A stretch of DNA of 33,603 bases, from positions 1-33,603 of the forward strand of contig CACZDG010000023.1 in assembly GCA_902779865.1 (NCBI GenBank), given 5' to 3'. The stretch comes from an uncultured bacterium. GTDB lineage: Bacteria > Verrucomicrobiota > Kiritimatiellia > RFP12 > UBA1067. Positions 7,331 to 16,192 of the stretch are shown piece by piece (within the stretch, counting starts at the first letter, position 1; each line of letters begins with the position of its first letter). The translations under genes were made by a program, and so were the position numbers. The notes below the pieces were generated by a model that made no database searches, was not told the origin of the DNA, and was given only the letters and a program-made list of their open reading frames with translations.

Positions 7331-9006
7331 GATTTCGGGGCCTTGTAGCCAGGTTTGTCAACCGGGCGCGAGGCCTCGAACTGTATATAGACGGAATTCA
7401 TGCGGATGTCCGTCACTCCTTCGGCGAGGCGGGCGTCTTCCTTCGGGAAGAGCCGGACCAGATGCGTGGCGTGTCCGGGCACTTCGGTGGAATATTTGAT
7501 GCCGTAGATTCCTTCGTCCTTCTGTCGCCAGAGGTCGCGTACGAGCCACTTCCCCTCGATGCCCAACGAATCATAGTCGATCGCTATCCGCGTGGCGTCG
7601 TCCGCCGTGTTGAAGAGCGCAAACACGAGCGAGCCGTCATGCATGGGTTTTGTCCACACCTGCGCGCGCGGGCCCTTGGCGACGAGAGCCGCCTGTGCGC
7701 CAAGTTCATCCTGGTTCGCCTCGATCACCTCGTCGTTCGTGAGAAGCGAAAGCGTGAAGTCGTCGAGTTTCGTGAGGTCGCAGCCTATGAGCATCGGCGC
7801 ACAGAGAACTGCCCACATCGAGACGTGTGTATATTGCTCGTTGTGCGTAAAGGTGCAGCCATGCGTCTTTGTCATGCCCACGGTGCCGATTCCGCCGATG
7901 CTGATGGGCCCCACCATGAGCATGTCGGGGTCGTTCCATGCGCCCGGATGGGCGTACGGCCAAAGCGAGGCCTGTGCGCGGACGATCTTCGCCATTTGCG
8001 GGAAGCTGTCCCGGAAGTCGCCGCCTGTGCGCCAGCACTGTCCGCCCACGTTCTCGCCCCACGAGGACACGCTCACCTGTCCGTACTGGCACAGCGAGAA
8101 CACGATGTCGCGTTTCTGCGCGGCAAGCGCCTCGCCCATCAGGCGGAACGGCAGCGTAGCGGTCTCCAATGGCGAATCGCCGGCGATCCCCTTGTGGCTG
8201 TACATCCCCTTGCGGAAGTTTTTCCTGTTGTAAGTGCATAGGTCGTACTTGAGGAAGTCGTAACCCCAGTCGGCGTACGTCTTCGCGTCCTGCCATTCGT
8301 GACCCCAGCTGCCCGTACACATGCCGCAAGTGTAGGGGCCGGGCGATGAGTAGAGGCCGATTTTCAGTCCCTTCGCGTGTACGTAGTCGGCAAGGCCCTT
8401 CATGTCGGGGAAGCGTGCGTTCGGGTTGATTGTTCCGTCGGGCTTGCGTTCCGCGCCTTGGAGCGTCGCGTCGTCCTTGAAGCGGTAGGGGTTGTTCTGC
8501 CAGAAGTCGTCGATGTTCACGTATTGCCAGCCGTGGTTGACGAGTCCGCTCGACACCATTGCGTCAGCCGCGTCGCGGATGTTCTTCTCCGTGACCGCGA
8601 AGTTGAAGCAGTTCCAGGAGTTCCACCCCATTGGCGGCGTGAGGGCGATCTTGTCGCCCACAACGAGCTTGAAAACCCTAGTTGCGCGTCCATCGCCGTT
8701 CTCCGCCGTGAATGTGATTGGATACGTGCCTCGCTCGGCTACCGCACCGCCAAGCACGCCGCGTTCAGCGTCGAACGTCGCGCCCGGCGGGAGTCCCTCC
8801 GCCGCAAGGCGCATCGGACGTTTCCCCGTGACGGGCAGACGCCACAGGATGGGACGTCCCGGACGCACCCCGTAAACCCTTGTGCCGTTGATTCGTGGAG
8901 CATTGCCATCGGGCGGCGTTAGTATGCCGAGCTGCGGCGTCGGCGCGGCGCAAAGCATGGTTGCCGATAGGGCAAGCGTACTGCAACAGGTATTCACGAT
9001 GTTCAT
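7291..9006 (-). CDS. Secreted GH27 alpha-galactosidase
   Basis: This retaining alpha-galactosidase of 571 residues has a signal peptide at residues 1-21 (…A-L-S-A-T-M-L-C-A-A). An Ig-like He_PIG-type domain follows, roughly residues 30-120. The TIM barrel opens with TPPMGWNSWNCFNF. Asp255 in K-Y-D-L-C is the expected nucleophile, and D-P-D-M-L-M-V-G (Asp359/Asp361) carries the acid/base. A beta-sandwich C-terminal domain completes the protein. It would remove terminal alpha-galactose from galactomannan or raffinose-type sugars outside the cytoplasm. The start at 9006 has AAAGGA about eight bases upstream. An ATG at 9024 is also in frame but its SD-like bases lie too close. Its last 40 bases overlap the lactonase gene. 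Confidence 0.93.
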   Translation of the reverse strand: MNIVNTCCSTLALSATMLCAAPTPQLGILTPPDGNAPRINGTRVYGVRPGRPILWRLPVTGKRPMRLAAEGLPPGATFDAERGVLGGAVAERGTYPITFTAENGDGRATRVFKLVVGDKIALTPPMGWNSWNCFNFAVTEKNIRDAADAMVSSGLVNHGWQYVNIDDFWQNNPYRFKDDATLQGAERKPDGTINPNARFPDMKGLADYVHAKGLKIGLYSSPGPYTCGMCTGSWGHEWQDAKTYADWGYDFLKYDLCTYNRKNFRKGMYSHKGIAGDSPLETATLPFRLMGEALAAQKRDIVFSLCQYGQVSVSSWGENVGGQCWRTGGDFRDSFPQMAKIVRAQASLWPYAHPGAWNDPDMLMVGPISIGGIGTVGMTKTHGCTFTHNEQYTHVSMWAVLCAPMLIGCDLTKLDDFTLSLLTNDEVIEANQDELGAQAALVAKGPRAQVWTKPMHDGSLVFALFNTADDATRIAIDYDSLGIEGKWLVRDLWRQKDEGIYGIKYSTEVPGHATHLVRLFPKEDARLAEGVTDIRMNSVYIQFEASRPVDKPGYKAPKSYPCERCDRLNAK

Positions 9007-9040
9007 TTGGCGAGTTCCTTTCATTTCCACAACGCGGATA

Positions 9041-9049
9041 ATTATACCA
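9041..9049 (-). promoter_or_regulatory. Extended -10 promoter for the GH27 gene
   Basis: The minus strand reads TGGTATAAT, a TGn extended -10 with perfect TATAAT (9046 to 9041). No good -35 is present. Transcription would begin near 9034, giving a leader of about 28 bases. Confidence 0.55.
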
Positions 9050-9069
9050 TAATCCCGACGGAATGAGGC

Positions 9070-9098
9070 TTGATTTATATAAGGCCATGATATATAAT
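9070..9098 (+). promoter_or_regulatory. Promoter for the orphan-tatD-SNF2 operon
   Basis: TTGATT (9070-9075) and TATAAT (9093-9098) are exactly 17 bases apart. The site lies back to back with the GH27 promoter. Transcription would begin near 9105, about 20 bases before the GTG at 9125. Confidence 0.65.
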
Positions 9099-9124
9099 AC
9101 CAGCGCAAAGGAAAATTGAAAGGC

Positions 9125-9712
9125 GTGAACGCAATAGGCGAGATTGAGTGGAATGATGGCGTGCTTTGGACTGGAAGTCCAGGGTGCGCCAAGCGTGTAT
9201 GGATGCGTCCCGTCGACCTTGCTGAGGCGCGTCTTGCAACCGATCCGGCAATCGCATCCCTTGCGCTTGCCGACGGACGCGACCTCTTGACGGCGGCGTT
9301 CGCCGTCGTTCCGTTCGTGCGTGGCCCGTTTCCCGAACCGTCGTTCGGCGAATCTGTGACAGAAGCAGCACGGGCGGCGTTCAAACTGTTCTTGGGACGT
9401 GCAGGCGCGGGGGATTCGTTTCGCGTGTTGCGCGGCGAGCTGGACGATTTCCTTGTCTGCGCAAGGCGCACAGGCGCCACTTGGCGTGTGGGGGCGTTCA
9501 CGGTAAAGGCGACAACGCTTACCTTGCGTTTCGAGGACGTGTGGTCGCTCACGCCGCCGGAACTGCGATTCACGTCATACTCGGTCGATGTTCTTCGCGA
9601 CGACGGAAACACCGTCCTCTCCGACGTTGTGCCGGACGCACGCATCTTCGTGGATCTCGCCGACAATGGTGGGTTCCTCATGACTTTCACACCAACCTCT
9701 GAAGCCGCATGA
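9125..9712 (+). CDS. Small protein of unknown function, first gene of the tatD-SNF2 operon
   Basis: I do not firmly recognise this protein of about 195 residues. It has no signal peptide or membrane segment. Residues about 95-190, with R-V-L-R-G-E, A-R-R-T-G-A-T-W-R-V-G-A-F and T-L-T-L-R-F, loosely resemble the C-terminal beta-sandwich of GH97 enzymes. No catalytic barrel is present, so a glycosidase role is not supported. The GTG at 9125 was preferred because AAAGGA lies 12 bases upstream; a TTG at 9116 is the alternative but sits too close to it. The gene ends in an ATGA overlap with tatD. Co-translation with a nuclease and a helicase suggests a role in the same process, which is inference. 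Confidence 0.65.
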   Translation: MNAIGEIEWNDGVLWTGSPGCAKRVWMRPVDLAEARLATDPAIASLALADGRDLLTAAFAVVPFVRGPFPEPSFGESVTEAARAAFKLFLGRAGAGDSFRVLRGELDDFLVCARRTGATWRVGAFTVKATTLTLRFEDVWSLTPPELRFTSYSVDVLRDDGNTVLSDVVPDARIFVDLADNGGFLMTFTPTSEAA

Positions 9713-10356
9713 ACGACGCCCACTACCATAGAGGCGGCTACGCAACGTATCTTTCGCTTGGCGGCCGCGAATATCGCTTCCACGGCGTACACCCGTGGGA
9801 GGCTCACGCATGGAGTGCGGAGCGCGAGGCGTCGTTGCGCGAAGCTCTCGCCGCAGATAGCCATGCAGGCGTGGGAGAGATCGGGCTTGACCGATTGAAG
9901 AAAAAGGAAATCGCCCCCATCGAGCGTGCGGCGTTCGAGACGCAGTTGAAACTGGCGGCGGAGTTCCGTCGTCCCGTGGTGCTGCACGGCGCGAAGTGCT
10001 GGGGAGAAGTCGCGGCGGCGTGCGGTCCTTACGTCGGAAAGATCCCCGCGTTCCTTTTCCACGGCTTTTCGAGGAGCGGAGGACTGCTTCCAGCCATCTA
10101 TGGGCTAAACGGATTCATCGGCGTGGGGGCTGCGTTGCTGAACGACCACGCCGTCAACTACCGCTCGCTCGTGAAGGAGATCGCCGCAGACCGGTTGTTG
10201 GTGGAAACGGATTCAGACTACGGCACCGAGCCGTCGCCGGATTCAACACTGGTTGAAATACTGCGAAAGTTATCGGAGTTGCGCGGCGAGGCGCAGGAGA
10301 AGCTCTCCGCCGCAATCGACGCGAACCTTGCGCGTTTTGTGGAGGTTCTTGCATGA
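9709..10356 (+). CDS. tatD: TatD-family metal-dependent hydrolase / DNase
   Basis: TatD proteins are TIM-barrel phosphoesterases with 3'-5' exonuclease or DNase activity, linked to DNA repair or turnover. The protein has 215 residues, shorter than the usual 255-265. It keeps the metal-binding D-A-H-Y-H near the N-terminus, G-V-H-P-W, G-E-I-G-L-D, V-L-H-G-A-K, the F-H-G-F-S-R-S-G segment and V-E-T-D-S-D-Y near residue 165. The shortening appears in the loops and the N-terminal part of the barrel, so the catalytic set looks intact. It shares four-base ATGA overlaps with the orphan gene upstream and the SNF2 gene downstream, so the three are tightly coupled. Confidence 0.88.
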   Translation: MNDAHYHRGGYATYLSLGGREYRFHGVHPWEAHAWSAEREASLREALAADSHAGVGEIGLDRLKKKEIAPIERAAFETQLKLAAEFRRPVVLHGAKCWGEVAAACGPYVGKIPAFLFHGFSRSGGLLPAIYGLNGFIGVGAALLNDHAVNYRSLVKEIAADRLLVETDSDYGTEPSPDSTLVEILRKLSELRGEAQEKLSAAIDANLARFVEVLA

Positions 10357-13300
10357 CGCCGAAAGACCTCACGAACGAGATGCTTGTGGGCTGGGGCGGC
10401 TCCGAGGTGTTCACGCAGGCGATGGCCCTTGCTAAGAAAGGGGCCGTTGTCAAGGCGGAGTGGGATGCGGAAAAACACGAGGTGTCTGGCGCAATCGCGC
10501 TTTCAAGCGGTTGGGACATGCGCACTGGCTTCACGCTCAAGGATGATGGCAGCATAATCTCGCACTGTCCGTGCAAGACGAACAAGGAGTTCGGGATGGT
10601 ATGTCCGCACGTCGTCGCGACAGCCTTCATCTTGATGTGCCGGATGAGCGATCCCGCTGCGGAGCGCAAGTACCAGGTGGAGCGGCGGAGAGCCGAGAGC
10701 GTCGCCGCCGTCGATCCAGGATCGTACATCCAGCGGAGAGCGTCCGGTCCTCGTATGAGGCTGCTTGTGACGTGGGGACGCGACTTCGTGCGCGAGTTTT
10801 ACGGGGAAGGTGTGAAGGCGCGTCTTGCGCTTGTGGACGAGGCGGGCATGCGCTACGCGCCGGAGGAGCCGTCACTTCGCGAAGGTGTGCGCCTTTCAAA
10901 GGGCGACGACGATCTTCTGAGCGTGCTGGAGGACATCTGCGGCGGTCCCGCGACTTCCGAAATCACGCTCTCCAAGGACGATTTCCTGAACATCATCGCG
11001 ATGCGCACTTCGGTTCCGCGTGTGCGCTGCATACTCAAGGCGGAGTACTTCGAGGAGGATGGGCAGTTCGAGCTTTTCCCATGGGCGGAGCTTCCGTTCG
11101 ACCACTTCGCCTCCGCCGACCGCTTCCTCGTGCATGGCTCTACGGGGTTTGTGTGGAGCACCCCGCTTACGGAGTCTGGGGAGGGTAGGCCACAGTTCTT
11201 CCCGCTTGCGAACGTGCTGAAGGGCCCGTTTCAGAGCGTGTACCGCCACGACGAGGTGATTCCGCGCGAGGCGATGCCGTCGTTCATCCGTGACAACCTC
11301 CCCATTCTGCGCCAGCAGATCGAAGTGCAGATGTCGCCGAGCGAGGAGTTCTTCCGCTTCGTGCCGGATACGCCCGTGATACACGTAAAGCTCTCCGGTT
11401 CGCGCGCGTCGCTGTCCGCGCAGCTTTCCGCTCGGTACGGCGACAAGGAAATACAATGTGGCGCACCCGCCGCACAGGACGCGATATGCCGTCCCGATCC
11501 TGACGACATGCTTCTCTACCGTATGCGCAACAAAGTTGCCGAGCGTGCCGCGCTGGAGTTGATCGCAAAGCTCGGTTTCGAGCCGTCTGACTCCGACCGC
11601 TGGTTCATCACGGAACCACGCGAGGTGCTCAACTTCCTCGGAAGCGGCGAACCACGTCTAAGGCGCATGGGATGGAAGGTCACGTACTCCGATCGCCTTT
11701 CCGCCGTTTTGGACGAATTGCCGCGCATAGTGCCGGTTGTGGACGTCGCTGACGCGCCGGGCGGCGCGTTCGACGTGGGGTACAAGTTCGATTCGGGACG
11801 TGGCGACGTGGCGCATTCCGAAATCCAGGGGGCGATAAACCGTGGCGACTCGTACCTGATGAAGGACGGGCGCACGTACCTCCTCAACATCGACGCGGTT
11901 CAAGAGATGCGCGGAGTGTTTGCAGATTGCTCCGAGACTGGCGGCACGACGCGTCCGGGACGGTTCCGCCTGCCACGCGTTTACGCGCCGTACGTGCGTG
12001 GCGCGCTCTCCAGCTTCGAAGAGGTCGATTTCGAGGACGAGGCCGCGCCCACGTGGCGGGAAACGGCCGCAACGCGCTCGCGGGACGAGGACGCGAAGTT
12101 CGAGCCGGTTGATCTCGGCGAGCTGGAAGGGGTGCTGCGTCCTTACCAAAAGCAGGGCGTTTACTGGATGCGCTTCCTTGAGCGGAGTGGACTCTCCGGT
12201 TTGCTGGCCGACGAGATGGGCCTCGGAAAGACGCTTCAGACCCTCACGTGGATATCGCTTGAGCGCAACGATCCGGAGGCGCGCGGCAAGCCGGCCCTCG
12301 TGGTGTGCCCTACGTCGCTCGTCCAGAACTGGAACGCCGAGGCAGAGAAGTTCACGCCGTGGATGAAGCGTCTGGTGGTCTCCGGCCCAGACCGCGCCGA
12401 GCTTTTTTCGCGCATCCCCGATGCGGACCTCGTAATCACTTCATACGCCCTGCTGCAGCGCGACCTCGACGAGGCGTACGCGGACAAGACCTTCAGCGTG
12501 GTCGTGTTGGACGAGGCGCAGCACATCAAGAACCGCACCACGCGCAACGCGAAGAGCGCGAAACGCCTCAAGTCGGTGCAGAAACTGGTGCTCACCGGCA
12601 CGCCCGTGGAGAACTCCGTTGCGGACGTCTGGAGCATCTTCGACTTCCTTCTGCCGGACTACCTCGGTTCCTACGATTCCTTCAACGCGAACGTGGAACA
12701 GCCAATCGCCTGCGGCGGCACTGAAGGACAGGCGGCGCAGGATCGTCTGCGCCACAAGCTGCATCCGTTCATACTGCGCCGCCTGAAGAAGTCAGTGGCG
12801 AAGGACCTTCCTGACAAGATCGTGAAGGTCTCGTACTGCCCGATGACGCCAGAGCAGCAGACATGGTACTCTCGTCTGCTTGCCGAGGCGAAAGGCAAGA
12901 TCGGCGACATGGTGAAGGCCAAGGGCTTCGCGAAGTCGAAGTTTGAGATACTTGCGCTTCTCATGCGTCTCCGCCAGGTGTCGTGCCACCTTGAACTGCT
13001 CAAGGAATACCGTGAGAAGAATCCAAGGCCAACGAACCACGAACCACAAACCACGAACCACGAACTCTCCGGCAAGCTGGACGCATTCTTCGAGCTGCTC
13101 GACGAGGCGATGGACGGCGGGCATCGCGTACTTGTGTTTAGCCAGTTCGTCACGATGCTCACGATACTCCGCAACGAGCTTGAGGCAAGGGGAATACGCT
13201 ACTGCTACCTCGACGGCTCCACCAAGGACCGTCTCGGCGAATGCCGCAAGTTCAACACGGACGAGTCAATACCGCTGTTCCTCATCTCGCTGCACGCTGG

Positions 13301-13580
13301 CGGCACTGGGCTCAACCTCACGGGTGCGGACATGGTGGTGCATTTCGACCCGTGGTGGAATCCCGCCGTGGAGGACCAGGCCACCGACCGCGCGCACCGT
13401 ATCGGGCAGAAGCGCACGGTTTACGTCGTTAAGATGATTGCGGAGGGAAGCGTGGAGGAAAGGGTGCTTGCGCTCCAGCAGAAAAAACAGGCCGTGATAG
13501 ACGCGACCGTAGGCACCACCGACGCGCAGGTAATGGAAAGGCTCACCTACGACGACATCAAGTCGATCGTGGGGCTATGA
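10353..13580 (+). CDS. SWIM zinc-finger SNF2-family helicase/ATPase
   Basis: This 1075-residue protein is a Swi2/Snf2-type double-stranded DNA translocase. The N-terminus carries a SWIM zinc finger, C72-x-C74-x9-C84-x-H86. A long middle region of unclear fold follows. The helicase core starts near residue 590: L-R-P-Y-Q-K-Q-G, Walker A D-E-M-G-L-G-K-T with Lys626, DEAQ box at 720-723, L-T-G-T-P-V-E-N, and the C-terminal lobe with D-R-A-H-R-I-G-Q near residue 1010. Between the lobes, residues 893-904 (T-N-H-E…T-N-H-E) come from a 7-bp tandem repeat in the DNA. Relatives may remodel or displace proteins on DNA. Its operon with TatD suggests nucleic-acid repair or defence, but neither is shown. 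Confidence 0.93.
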   Translation: MTPKDLTNEMLVGWGGSEVFTQAMALAKKGAVVKAEWDAEKHEVSGAIALSSGWDMRTGFTLKDDGSIISHCPCKTNKEFGMVCPHVVATAFILMCRMSDPAAERKYQVERRRAESVAAVDPGSYIQRRASGPRMRLLVTWGRDFVREFYGEGVKARLALVDEAGMRYAPEEPSLREGVRLSKGDDDLLSVLEDICGGPATSEITLSKDDFLNIIAMRTSVPRVRCILKAEYFEEDGQFELFPWAELPFDHFASADRFLVHGSTGFVWSTPLTESGEGRPQFFPLANVLKGPFQSVYRHDEVIPREAMPSFIRDNLPILRQQIEVQMSPSEEFFRFVPDTPVIHVKLSGSRASLSAQLSARYGDKEIQCGAPAAQDAICRPDPDDMLLYRMRNKVAERAALELIAKLGFEPSDSDRWFITEPREVLNFLGSGEPRLRRMGWKVTYSDRLSAVLDELPRIVPVVDVADAPGGAFDVGYKFDSGRGDVAHSEIQGAINRGDSYLMKDGRTYLLNIDAVQEMRGVFADCSETGGTTRPGRFRLPRVYAPYVRGALSSFEEVDFEDEAAPTWRETAATRSRDEDAKFEPVDLGELEGVLRPYQKQGVYWMRFLERSGLSGLLADEMGLGKTLQTLTWISLERNDPEARGKPALVVCPTSLVQNWNAEAEKFTPWMKRLVVSGPDRAELFSRIPDADLVITSYALLQRDLDEAYADKTFSVVVLDEAQHIKNRTTRNAKSAKRLKSVQKLVLTGTPVENSVADVWSIFDFLLPDYLGSYDSFNANVEQPIACGGTEGQAAQDRLRHKLHPFILRRLKKSVAKDLPDKIVKVSYCPMTPEQQTWYSRLLAEAKGKIGDMVKAKGFAKSKFEILALLMRLRQVSCHLELLKEYREKNPRPTNHEPQTTNHELSGKLDAFFELLDEAMDGGHRVLVFSQFVTMLTILRNELEARGIRYCYLDGSTKDRLGECRKFNTDESIPLFLISLHAGGTGLNLTGADMVVHFDPWWNPAVEDQATDRAHRIGQKRTVYVVKMIAEGSVEERVLALQQKKQAVIDATVGTTDAQVMERLTYDDIKSIVGL
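13031..13062. repeat. Heptanucleotide tandem repeat (AACCACN) inside the SNF2 gene
   Basis: Four 7-base units run from 13035: AACCACG, AACCACA, AACCACG, AACCACG, preceded by a half unit AACG. The repeat encodes a T-N-H-E-P-Q-T-T-N-H-E loop before the second helicase lobe. The same unit recurs at 16191-16218. Confidence 0.85.
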
Positions 13581-13607
13581 TTCAACGCAAATTAAAGGAG
13601 AAAACAA

Positions 13608-14138
13608 ATGAAGAGAATCGTTTCAGGAATTACATTCGCGGCTACCCTCGCCCTAGCTTGCGTTGCCGCAGACGCGCCCGCGCCGTCACCGCACGAGAAG
13701 ATACGCCGCCAGCTGGAGACGTTGCAGGCGAAGCCGGTCAAGGCCGAACTGCCGCCGTACCTCGCGCCGGAAGACGATTTCGAGAATGCATGCCAGCGCG
13801 CCGCGCAAGGCGACAAACGCGTGGTCGTCTCGATTGGACGCGAGGCGTGCGGACGCTGCCAGGTGTTCTACGAATACGTCAAACGCGGTGAATTGAAGAT
13901 CGACAAGGAGAAGTTTGCGTTCATCCGCCTAGACATTGACGACGCCAGCCAGCGCAGCTACTTCCTCTCCACGTTCACCCCGGCGGACAACAACCTGCCG
14001 TTCGTAGGCGTGATGAACGGGGAACGTGACGCTCTTTCGCCATGCATGACGGGCGGCCACACTGCGGCGGAATACGCGAAGATGCTCAATGACGTTTTGA
14101 AGGGTAAGGACAAGGCCAAGGACTCCGCAGGGAAATAA
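13608..14138 (+). CDS. Exported thioredoxin-fold protein with CGRC motif
   Basis: The 176-residue protein begins with a signal peptide (residues 1-21, cleavage likely after C-V-A-A). A thioredoxin-like domain follows, in which S-I-G-R-E-A-C-G-R-C-Q-V-F places Cys81 and Cys84 as a C-x-x-C pair, suggesting periplasmic thiol-disulfide or reductase chemistry. The end is rich in Lys and Asp. The cis-proline seems to be in N-L-P-F. AAAGGAG at 13594-13600 lies seven bases before the ATG and supports this start. The gene follows SNF2 after a 27-base gap and is one base from the amidohydrolase gene. The partner protein is unknown. Confidence 0.8.
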   Translation: MKRIVSGITFAATLALACVAADAPAPSPHEKIRRQLETLQAKPVKAELPPYLAPEDDFENACQRAAQGDKRVVVSIGREACGRCQVFYEYVKRGELKIDKEKFAFIRLDIDDASQRSYFLSTFTPADNNLPFVGVMNGERDALSPCMTGGHTAAEYAKMLNDVLKGKDKAKDSAGK

Positions 14139-14139
14139 A

Positions 14140-15018
14140 ATGGTTGTAGATTTCCATACGCACAACTTCCCCGCAGCCCTGGCACTGCGGGCGGTCGAGT
14201 TGATGCTCGGAAAGCTCAACGGGTTGATCGTGCCTGCGGGCGACGGCACGATTGATACGGAGTTGCGCGACATGGATCGCACTGGCGTAGATTGCTGCGT
14301 GAACTGTCCCGTTGCCACGAAGCCCGGTCAGTTCGACGCGATCTTCCGCCGGGCCATTGCCGTTCGCTCCGGCGGGGAAGGGGAATCCGCCGCGCAGCGT
14401 ATCTTCCAGTTGGGATCAGTCCATCCCGACGACCCGGACTTCGCCGAACATATCCGCATCCTGAAAGAGAATGGGATTCCCGGAATCAAGCTGCATCCCC
14501 AGTATCAGGGAGTGCGCATAGCCGACCCGAAGTACGTGCCTTTCTTCACGGCATTGCGCGATGCGGGGTTGTTCGTGATCAGCCATTGCGGGTTTGACCC
14601 GGGATTCTCCGATTGGCCAATAATATCGGGACCTGAGCAAATCGCTGCAATCCTCACCGCCGTGCCCGGACTCAAGTTCGTGGCCGCACACCTCGGCGGA
14701 CACTGCGGAAGTCCTCCCCGTGCCATCGACCGTCTGCTCCCGTTCGTGAACTGCTGGATAGACACTGCGGTGATGTGCATCTGCGACGACGACCCCGAAG
14801 CGCATCGCATCGTCCGCGAGTGGCCGGCGCACCGCATGGTCTTTGGCACGGACTATTTCTGGCGCGACGAGGCCAAGCTCATGGCGTGGGTCAAGGCGTT
14901 GCGTCCAGACCCAGCCGCGCAAAAGCTCATTTTCAGCGAGAACGCGCAGCGACTACTGGGTATTGCAGGTCATCATACTGTAACATTGGACGCTTTGCCC
15001 GTTGCCGGAAATGCATAA
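14140..15018 (+). CDS. Amidohydrolase-2 (ACMSD-like) family metal-dependent hydrolase
   Basis: This TIM-barrel hydrolase of 292 residues begins V-V-D-F-H-T-H (His6 and His8), a metal-binding start of the amidohydrolase superfamily. Other marks are K-L-H-P-Q-Y near residue 118, the I-S-H-C-G-F metal ligand, F-V-A-A-H-L-G-G-H and the G-T-D-Y-F segment near residue 243 that carries the catalytic Asp. The PF04909 group includes decarboxylases and lactone or amide hydrolases, so the substrate cannot be named. No signal peptide is seen. It starts one base after the thioredoxin-like gene. The last 15-20 residues look unconserved. Confidence 0.85.
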   Translation: MVVDFHTHNFPAALALRAVELMLGKLNGLIVPAGDGTIDTELRDMDRTGVDCCVNCPVATKPGQFDAIFRRAIAVRSGGEGESAAQRIFQLGSVHPDDPDFAEHIRILKENGIPGIKLHPQYQGVRIADPKYVPFFTALRDAGLFVISHCGFDPGFSDWPIISGPEQIAAILTAVPGLKFVAAHLGGHCGSPPRAIDRLLPFVNCWIDTAVMCICDDDPEAHRIVREWPAHRMVFGTDYFWRDEAKLMAWVKALRPDPAAQKLIFSENAQRLLGIAGHHTVTLDALPVAGNA

Positions 15019-15177
15019 TTTAGGGCTGTTTTCGCTCTTCTCATCCATATTTCCGCTTTGTTACGCCGCGTTATACGCCATAAGGGATATTACCGAATAC
15101 AAATCCACACGTTCTACATGGTTGAACGCAACTGCAAGTTGTCCTCAATTCGCGAATAGATTTCTAGTGGTTTTGGA

Positions 15178-15206
15178 TTGAATCACGCCCGAAAATAGAG
15201 TACAAT
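15178..15206 (+). promoter_or_regulatory. Promoter for trpS and the scp cluster
   Basis: TTGAAT (15178-15183) and TACAAT (15201-15206) are 17 bases apart. Transcription would begin near 15213. The 217-base gap from 15019 to 15235 also holds an AT-rich tail after the amidohydrolase gene but no clear terminator or leader structure. Confidence 0.55.
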
Positions 15207-15235
15207 ACGTACTTCATATCGGAGGCATTAGACAC

Positions 15236-16192
15236 ATGCGTATTCTAACAGGTATTCAGCCGTCGGGGAAGTTGCACTGGGGCAACTACTTCGGCGCCAT
15301 GAAATCCATGTTCGACCTTCAGGCGAAGGGCGAAGACATGTTCATGTTCATTGCGAATTTCCACGCGATGACGACGGTGCGCGACGGCGCGGCGTTACGC
15401 GAGGCGACGCGCGAGGTGGCACTAGACTACCTCGCCTGCGGGCTCGACCCCGCGAAGACGGTGGTTTACCGCCAGTCGGACGTGCCGGAGGTGCAGGAGC
15501 TCGCCTGGTACCTTTCGTGTCTCACGCCGATGGGTCTCCTTGAGCGTTGCCATAGCTACAAGGACAAAATGGCGCACGGTTTCGACGCCACGCACGGCCT
15601 TTTCGCGTACCCGGTCCTCATGGCGGCGGACATCCTCATCATGCAGTCCGACCTCGTGCCGGTGGGCAAGGACCAGAAGCAGCACCTTGAGGTCACGCGC
15701 GACCTCGCGATCAAGTTCAACAACGCCTACGGTGAAATCTTCAAGATCCCCGATGCGTACATCCCCGAGACGGTCGCCACCATCCCCGGCACTGACGGGC
15801 AGAAGATGTCAAAGAGCTACCATAACACGATCGAGCTGTTCGACGTCTCCGCCAAGAAGAAGGTGATGGGCATCGTGACTGACTCCAAGACGATGGAGGA
15901 GCCGAAGGAGCCGGAGGGCAACTCGATCTATGAGCTCTACAAACTCTTCGCGACGCCAGAAGAGGTTGCGCAGATGGCCGCGAACTTCCGCGCCGGCAAC
16001 TACGGATACGGCCACGCGAAGAAGGCGCTTCTTGAGGCGTACCACCGTCTTTTCGATCCTTTCAAGGAAAAGCGCGAACAGCTTGCGAAGGATCCCGACG
16101 CGTTGGAGGATGTCCTTCAGGACGGCGCAAAGCGTGCCCGCGCCGCCGCCGCCCCGACGATGGAGAAGGTACGCAAGGCCGTCGGCCTCTAA
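15236..16192 (+). CDS. trpS: Tryptophanyl-tRNA synthetase
   Basis: TrpRS charges tRNA-Trp with tryptophan. It is a class I synthetase with 318 residues, a normal bacterial length. The N-terminal ATP-binding motif is G-K-L-H-W-G-N-Y (HIGH-like, residues about 11-18), and the second signature is K-M-S-K-S at residues 190-194. GGAGG at 15221-15225 is ten bases before the ATG. The TAA stop overlaps the first repeat unit at 16191. The scpA start lies 30 bases downstream. Confidence 0.97.
   Translation: MRILTGIQPSGKLHWGNYFGAMKSMFDLQAKGEDMFMFIANFHAMTTVRDGAALREATREVALDYLACGLDPAKTVVYRQSDVPEVQELAWYLSCLTPMGLLERCHSYKDKMAHGFDATHGLFAYPVLMAADILIMQSDLVPVGKDQKQHLEVTRDLAIKFNNAYGEIFKIPDAYIPETVATIPGTDGQKMSKSYHNTIELFDVSAKKKVMGIVTDSKTMEEPKEPEGNSIYELYKLFATPEEVAQMAANFRAGNYGYGHAKKALLEAYHRLFDPFKEKREQLAKDPDALEDVLQDGAKRARAAAAPTMEKVRKAVGL

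Noticed and set aside
9150-9200. Hairpin GGACT-GGA-AGTCC resembling part of a tRNA or selenocysteine element
   Set aside because: It lies inside the orphan coding frame, no tRNA arms can be built around it, and no in-frame UGA precedes it.
9007-10062. Extension of the GH27 reading frame upstream on the minus strand
   Set aside because: The frame stays open to 10062, but the signal peptide starts at 9006, a promoter lies at 9041-9049, and the extra stretch runs antisense to the orphan and tatD genes.
10896-12149. Long open frames antisense to the SNF2 gene
   Set aside because: They are by-products of high GC codon use. They lack family motifs and ribosome-binding sites.
14140-15018. Naming the amidohydrolase as a specific decarboxylase
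   Set aside because: The metal ligands only place it in the superfamily, and nothing in the neighbourhood identifies a substrate.
15019-15110. Possible terminator after the amidohydrolase gene
   Set aside because: TACGCC occurs twice and GCGT-TAT-ACGC can pair, but the stem is only four base pairs and no U-run follows.
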